A stretch of 6,882 bases of DNA, taken from Bdellovibrionales bacterium (lineage in GTDB: Bacteria; Bdellovibrionota; Bdellovibrionia; Bdellovibrionales; UBA1609). The stretch is from the NCBI GenBank assembly GCA_026713205.1, contig JAPOOY010000060.1:1-6882 (forward strand), given 5' to 3'. A model generated the notes under the pieces. It did not search any database. It worked only from the letters and a program-made list of their open reading frames with translations, and was not told the DNA's origin. Numbering within the stretch: the stretch's first letter is position 1; each line of letters starts with the position of its first letter. Positions 4,700-6,882 of the stretch are shown here, one piece after another. The position numbers and the translations under genes were made by a program.

Positions 4700-6882
4700 A
4701 TGAATCAAAAGCTATCCTTTCTTTTTATTTCTCTCATCTTCAGTCTAAACTCCACATTTGTCAGAGCTTCTGACAACTCCTCACTCTGTTATACAAAAGG
4801 GTTCTCTTCCGATCCCATTCAAACGCTTACCCGGCAGCTTGAAGCCATCTCCCCCAATAAGAACACACTCCTCCCCAACTTCCCTATCACCTCCTGTGGA
4901 GCAGACTGCTTCTCCCTTCACTCAAACTCTTCCTCCTCTTTTCAAATTGAACTCGCTCCCCATCTCATCTCTCCTGAAATCGTTCTATCCCCCTCTTCTC
5001 TTAAAGTATTGAAACTTCCCTCCTGGAGCGCTCTGGAAAATACCTCTCTCCTTAAATTCTGGCTCGTTGGACATGAACTTCACCCCCAAATCTCTCCTAC
5101 AGAAACTCTTCAATACACAAAAACTCAAAAAATAGCTTTTAAAGCTATTAAAACAGCTCGTCAGGAAGGCTCTTCCAGCATTCTTCTCATCTCCCCCACC
5201 GGAACAGGAAAAACTCTCATTCTTTCCAGAAGCGTAAAAGACAATCTCTTTCCAGGACTTCATCTGGTCACAGCCCATCAGATCCATCTTGTTGATCAAC
5301 TTCACCAAGCCCTTCAAGAGGAACTGAAGGAAACAGGAACTTTTATCATCAATTGGAATGAGAGATCAAATCACACCTTTGCGGACGAAGTGGAGCAGGC
5401 CACTACCCTTGAAGAACCGGTGGTATTAGTCATCACCACTCAAACCTTAAAAAGCCAACTTCATTTCCTGGAGGATCAACACTCAAATCTTTACGAAGAA
5501 CTCATTAAAAATACAAAAGGCGTTTATCTGGATGAAGCCCATCATCTGGGAGCTTTTTACACAAAAGCCGTGCTTTTAAAATTACAGGAACAAAGTGGAG
5601 CTTTTTTAGTTGGAACTACAGCCACTCCCGTACACCATGAAATAAACCTCCGGGAACTTTTTGAAAGAGAGCACTGGTCTTATCTCAACGGGGAAAAGGA
5701 TCCATTCCAATCCCATCCCCCGGAGAAGATTATAGAGCAGCTTTCCCTGGCCATTCAGGAAGGGGAGATCACCCCTTTTGAGGATCTTTATATTTTCGGT
5801 CCTGTCAATTTTCAGGAAACAGAAGAACATCCTTTGTTTACTAAAGGAGAAAGCAATTTTTATGTATTAAATCCACATCATTATAACCGTCTTGCGGGGT
5901 TACTCTATCGTACTATTCAGTCTAATCGGAAGGGTTTTATTGTAACGGCGAGTATTTCAGAAGCAAATCGCCTGGTCAATTTCCTCAGTCAGGTTTTTAA
6001 AGACACGGAGTTTGAGGCTTATCACTCGGATTTAACAAGGGGTGAGAGGCAGGGGATATTAAATCGTTCGGAGCAAAGTGAAGCCCATTATATTGTGGCA
6101 GTTCGAGCTTTGGATGAGGGAGTGGATTTGCCTCATTTATCGGCTTATATAGATTTGAATACGAATGTTTCAGTGAAGCAGATGGTGCATAGGATAGGAA
6201 GAGTGCTTCGTCTTTATCCCGGGAAGTTGGGCTCAGATATTGTGCTTTTATCAGGTTACATGGATGCAACAAGAGCTGAGGAACTATTAAGTTTATTGGA
6301 TATGGCTCAAGTCTCGTCCGGTTTTTCAGGAGGAGTGCTGAGATATGCTTCAGGGGATTCCGATATCATGAATGATGAGGTTAGACCTTTAAGTCGTGAG
6401 GAGTTATTGGAGTTAAGGGGGGAGTTAAGAAGGGAGTTGGAGAACTCAACATGGAGTTTCTGGAAAGAGAAACCTCCCATAGAAAAAGTGGCGGAAATTT
6501 TACGAAGAAAAGGTATCAAAACTCAAACTGAATACTGGGAAAAAAGAAAATCTGACCCCGAACTCCAACTCTTACCGGACAGTTTACCTCACGCCTATAA
6601 AATGAAGTGGTCAGATATTCAAAAGCTCGTGGGACTTAAAGTGGTGGTGCGAGCTGAAGATCATTCCCTGGAAGAAATCGCAGAGATTTTACGAAGAAAG
6701 GAAATAAGAACACTAACAGAGTATTGGGAAAAAAGAAAATCTGACCCTGAACTTCAAAAACTGCCATATAATTTAAATATAGCCTATAACATAAAATGGT
6801 CAGACATTCAAAAGCTCGTGGGACTGATTAAACCTCCCATAGAAAAAGTGGCGGAAATCTTACAAAAAAAAGGTATCAAAAC
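4700..6882 (+). CDS. Exported DEAH-type SF2 helicase with C-terminal tandem repeats (3' end missing)
   Basis: The open frame runs 727 full codons to the window end without a stop. Residues 1-23 look like a Sec signal peptide: NQK, hydrophobic LSFLFISLIFSL, then VRA before Ser24. Residues 24-135 are unrecognised and hold Cys30, Cys66 and Cys70. The helicase core follows: TQ (142-143), Walker A SPTGTGKT (165-172, Lys171), DEAH (278-281), TTATP (306-310), a second RecA domain with GFIVTAS, DEGVD (472-476) and QMVHRIGRVLR (494-504) with both arginine fingers. All nucleotide-binding motifs are intact, so ATPase and nucleic-acid unwinding or translocation are expected. Tandem repeats start near residue 591. 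The ATG at 4700 is chosen for its signal peptide; no ribosome binding site is visible and TTG codons at 4661 and 4664 are in frame. Why a helicase would be exported is unclear: a predator toxin/effector is a guess, and a membrane-tethered or mis-predicted N-terminus is the alternative. Confidence 0.88.
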   Translation, partial: MNQKLSFLFISLIFSLNSTFVRASDNSSLCYTKGFSSDPIQTLTRQLEAISPNKNTLLPNFPITSCGADCFSLHSNSSSSFQIELAPHLISPEIVLSPSSLKVLKLPSWSALENTSLLKFWLVGHELHPQISPTETLQYTKTQKIAFKAIKTARQEGSSSILLISPTGTGKTLILSRSVKDNLFPGLHLVTAHQIHLVDQLHQALQEELKETGTFIINWNERSNHTFADEVEQATTLEEPVVLVITTQTLKSQLHFLEDQHSNLYEELIKNTKGVYLDEAHHLGAFYTKAVLLKLQEQSGAFLVGTTATPVHHEINLRELFEREHWSYLNGEKDPFQSHPPEKIIEQLSLAIQEGEITPFEDLYIFGPVNFQETEEHPLFTKGESNFYVLNPHHYNRLAGLLYRTIQSNRKGFIVTASISEANRLVNFLSQVFKDTEFEAYHSDLTRGERQGILNRSEQSEAHYIVAVRALDEGVDLPHLSAYIDLNTNVSVKQMVHRIGRVLRLYPGKLGSDIVLLSGYMDATRAEELLSLLDMAQVSSGFSGGVLRYASGDSDIMNDEVRPLSREELLELRGELRRELENSTWSFWKEKPPIEKVAEILRRKGIKTQTEYWEKRKSDPELQLLPDSLPHAYKMKWSDIQKLVGLKVVVRAEDHSLEEIAEILRRKEIRTLTEYWEKRKSDPELQKLPYNLNIAYNIKWSDIQKLVGLIKPPIEKVAEILQKKGIK
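6470..6882 (+). repeat. Tandem ~57-63-codon repeats in the helicase C-terminus (two full, one partial)
   Basis: Unit 1 starts at 6470, unit 2 near 6656 and unit 3 at 6830, continuing past the window end. Each unit reads roughly (I/L)E(K/E)(V/I)AEIL-x3-(G/E)I(K/R)T, then EYWEKRKSDPELQ, LP, AY, KWSDIQKLVGL. Equivalent bases in units 1 and 2 are 189 apart and in units 2 and 3 171 apart; the difference is a six-residue insertion before unit 2. The pattern of GI-x-EY, LP-x-L-x-Y and W-x-D ending in hydrophobic-Gly resembles the phage-integrase repeat unit family as I recall it, a likely DNA- or protein-binding module; I could not check this. Confidence 0.8.

Noticed and set aside
5997..6519. Minus-strand open frames opposite the helicase second domain and repeats
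   Set aside because: They mirror the helicase frame, which carries conserved motifs V and VI across the same bases.

Overview
The window is AT-rich DNA from a Gram-negative bacterium: it carries a lipobox-bearing lipoprotein, three enzymes of the diaminopimelate (lysine/peptidoglycan) branch, and a helicase with a Sec-type signal peptide. From memory, the vWA-like lipoprotein style, the divergent DapF and the exported helicase with C-terminal repeats fit the Bdellovibrio/Bacteriovorax group (Bdellovibrionota). That placement is a low-to-moderate confidence inference that a homology search would settle.

Layout. 1-288: no gene; the right half of a dispersed repeat element. 289-1263 (-): lipoprotein with a vWA-like fold but a degenerate metal site. 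1264-1472: spacer with a hairpin and short direct repeats. 1473-2141 (-): dapB. 2231-3115 (-): dapA, upstream of dapB and probably co-transcribed with it. 3116-3639: divergent control region, mostly filled by nested inverted-repeat elements, including a 27-bp perfect inverted repeat; the likely dapF promoter lies on the edge of the inner element. 3640-4497 (+): dapF. 4478-4609: a short inverted-repeat element whose left end supplies the last dapF codons and stop. 4700-6882 (+): DEAH-type SF2 helicase with a signal peptide and tandem C-terminal repeats, running off the window end.

How the genes fit together. DapA condenses aspartate semialdehyde with pyruvate, DapB reduces the product, and DapF converts LL- to meso-diaminopimelate for peptidoglycan and lysine. 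They sit as a divergent dapF / dapA-dapB pair. The lipoprotein and helicase have no evident metabolic link; both are predicted to be exported.

The two most unusual things are: (a) an exported SF2 helicase with ~57-63-residue tandem repeats and a sharp change of codon usage inside the gene; (b) a 25-bp motif found eight times between genes, usually in inverted pairs around short segments, which looks like the terminal inverted repeat of a small non-autonomous element family that has shaped the ends and promoter of dapF.
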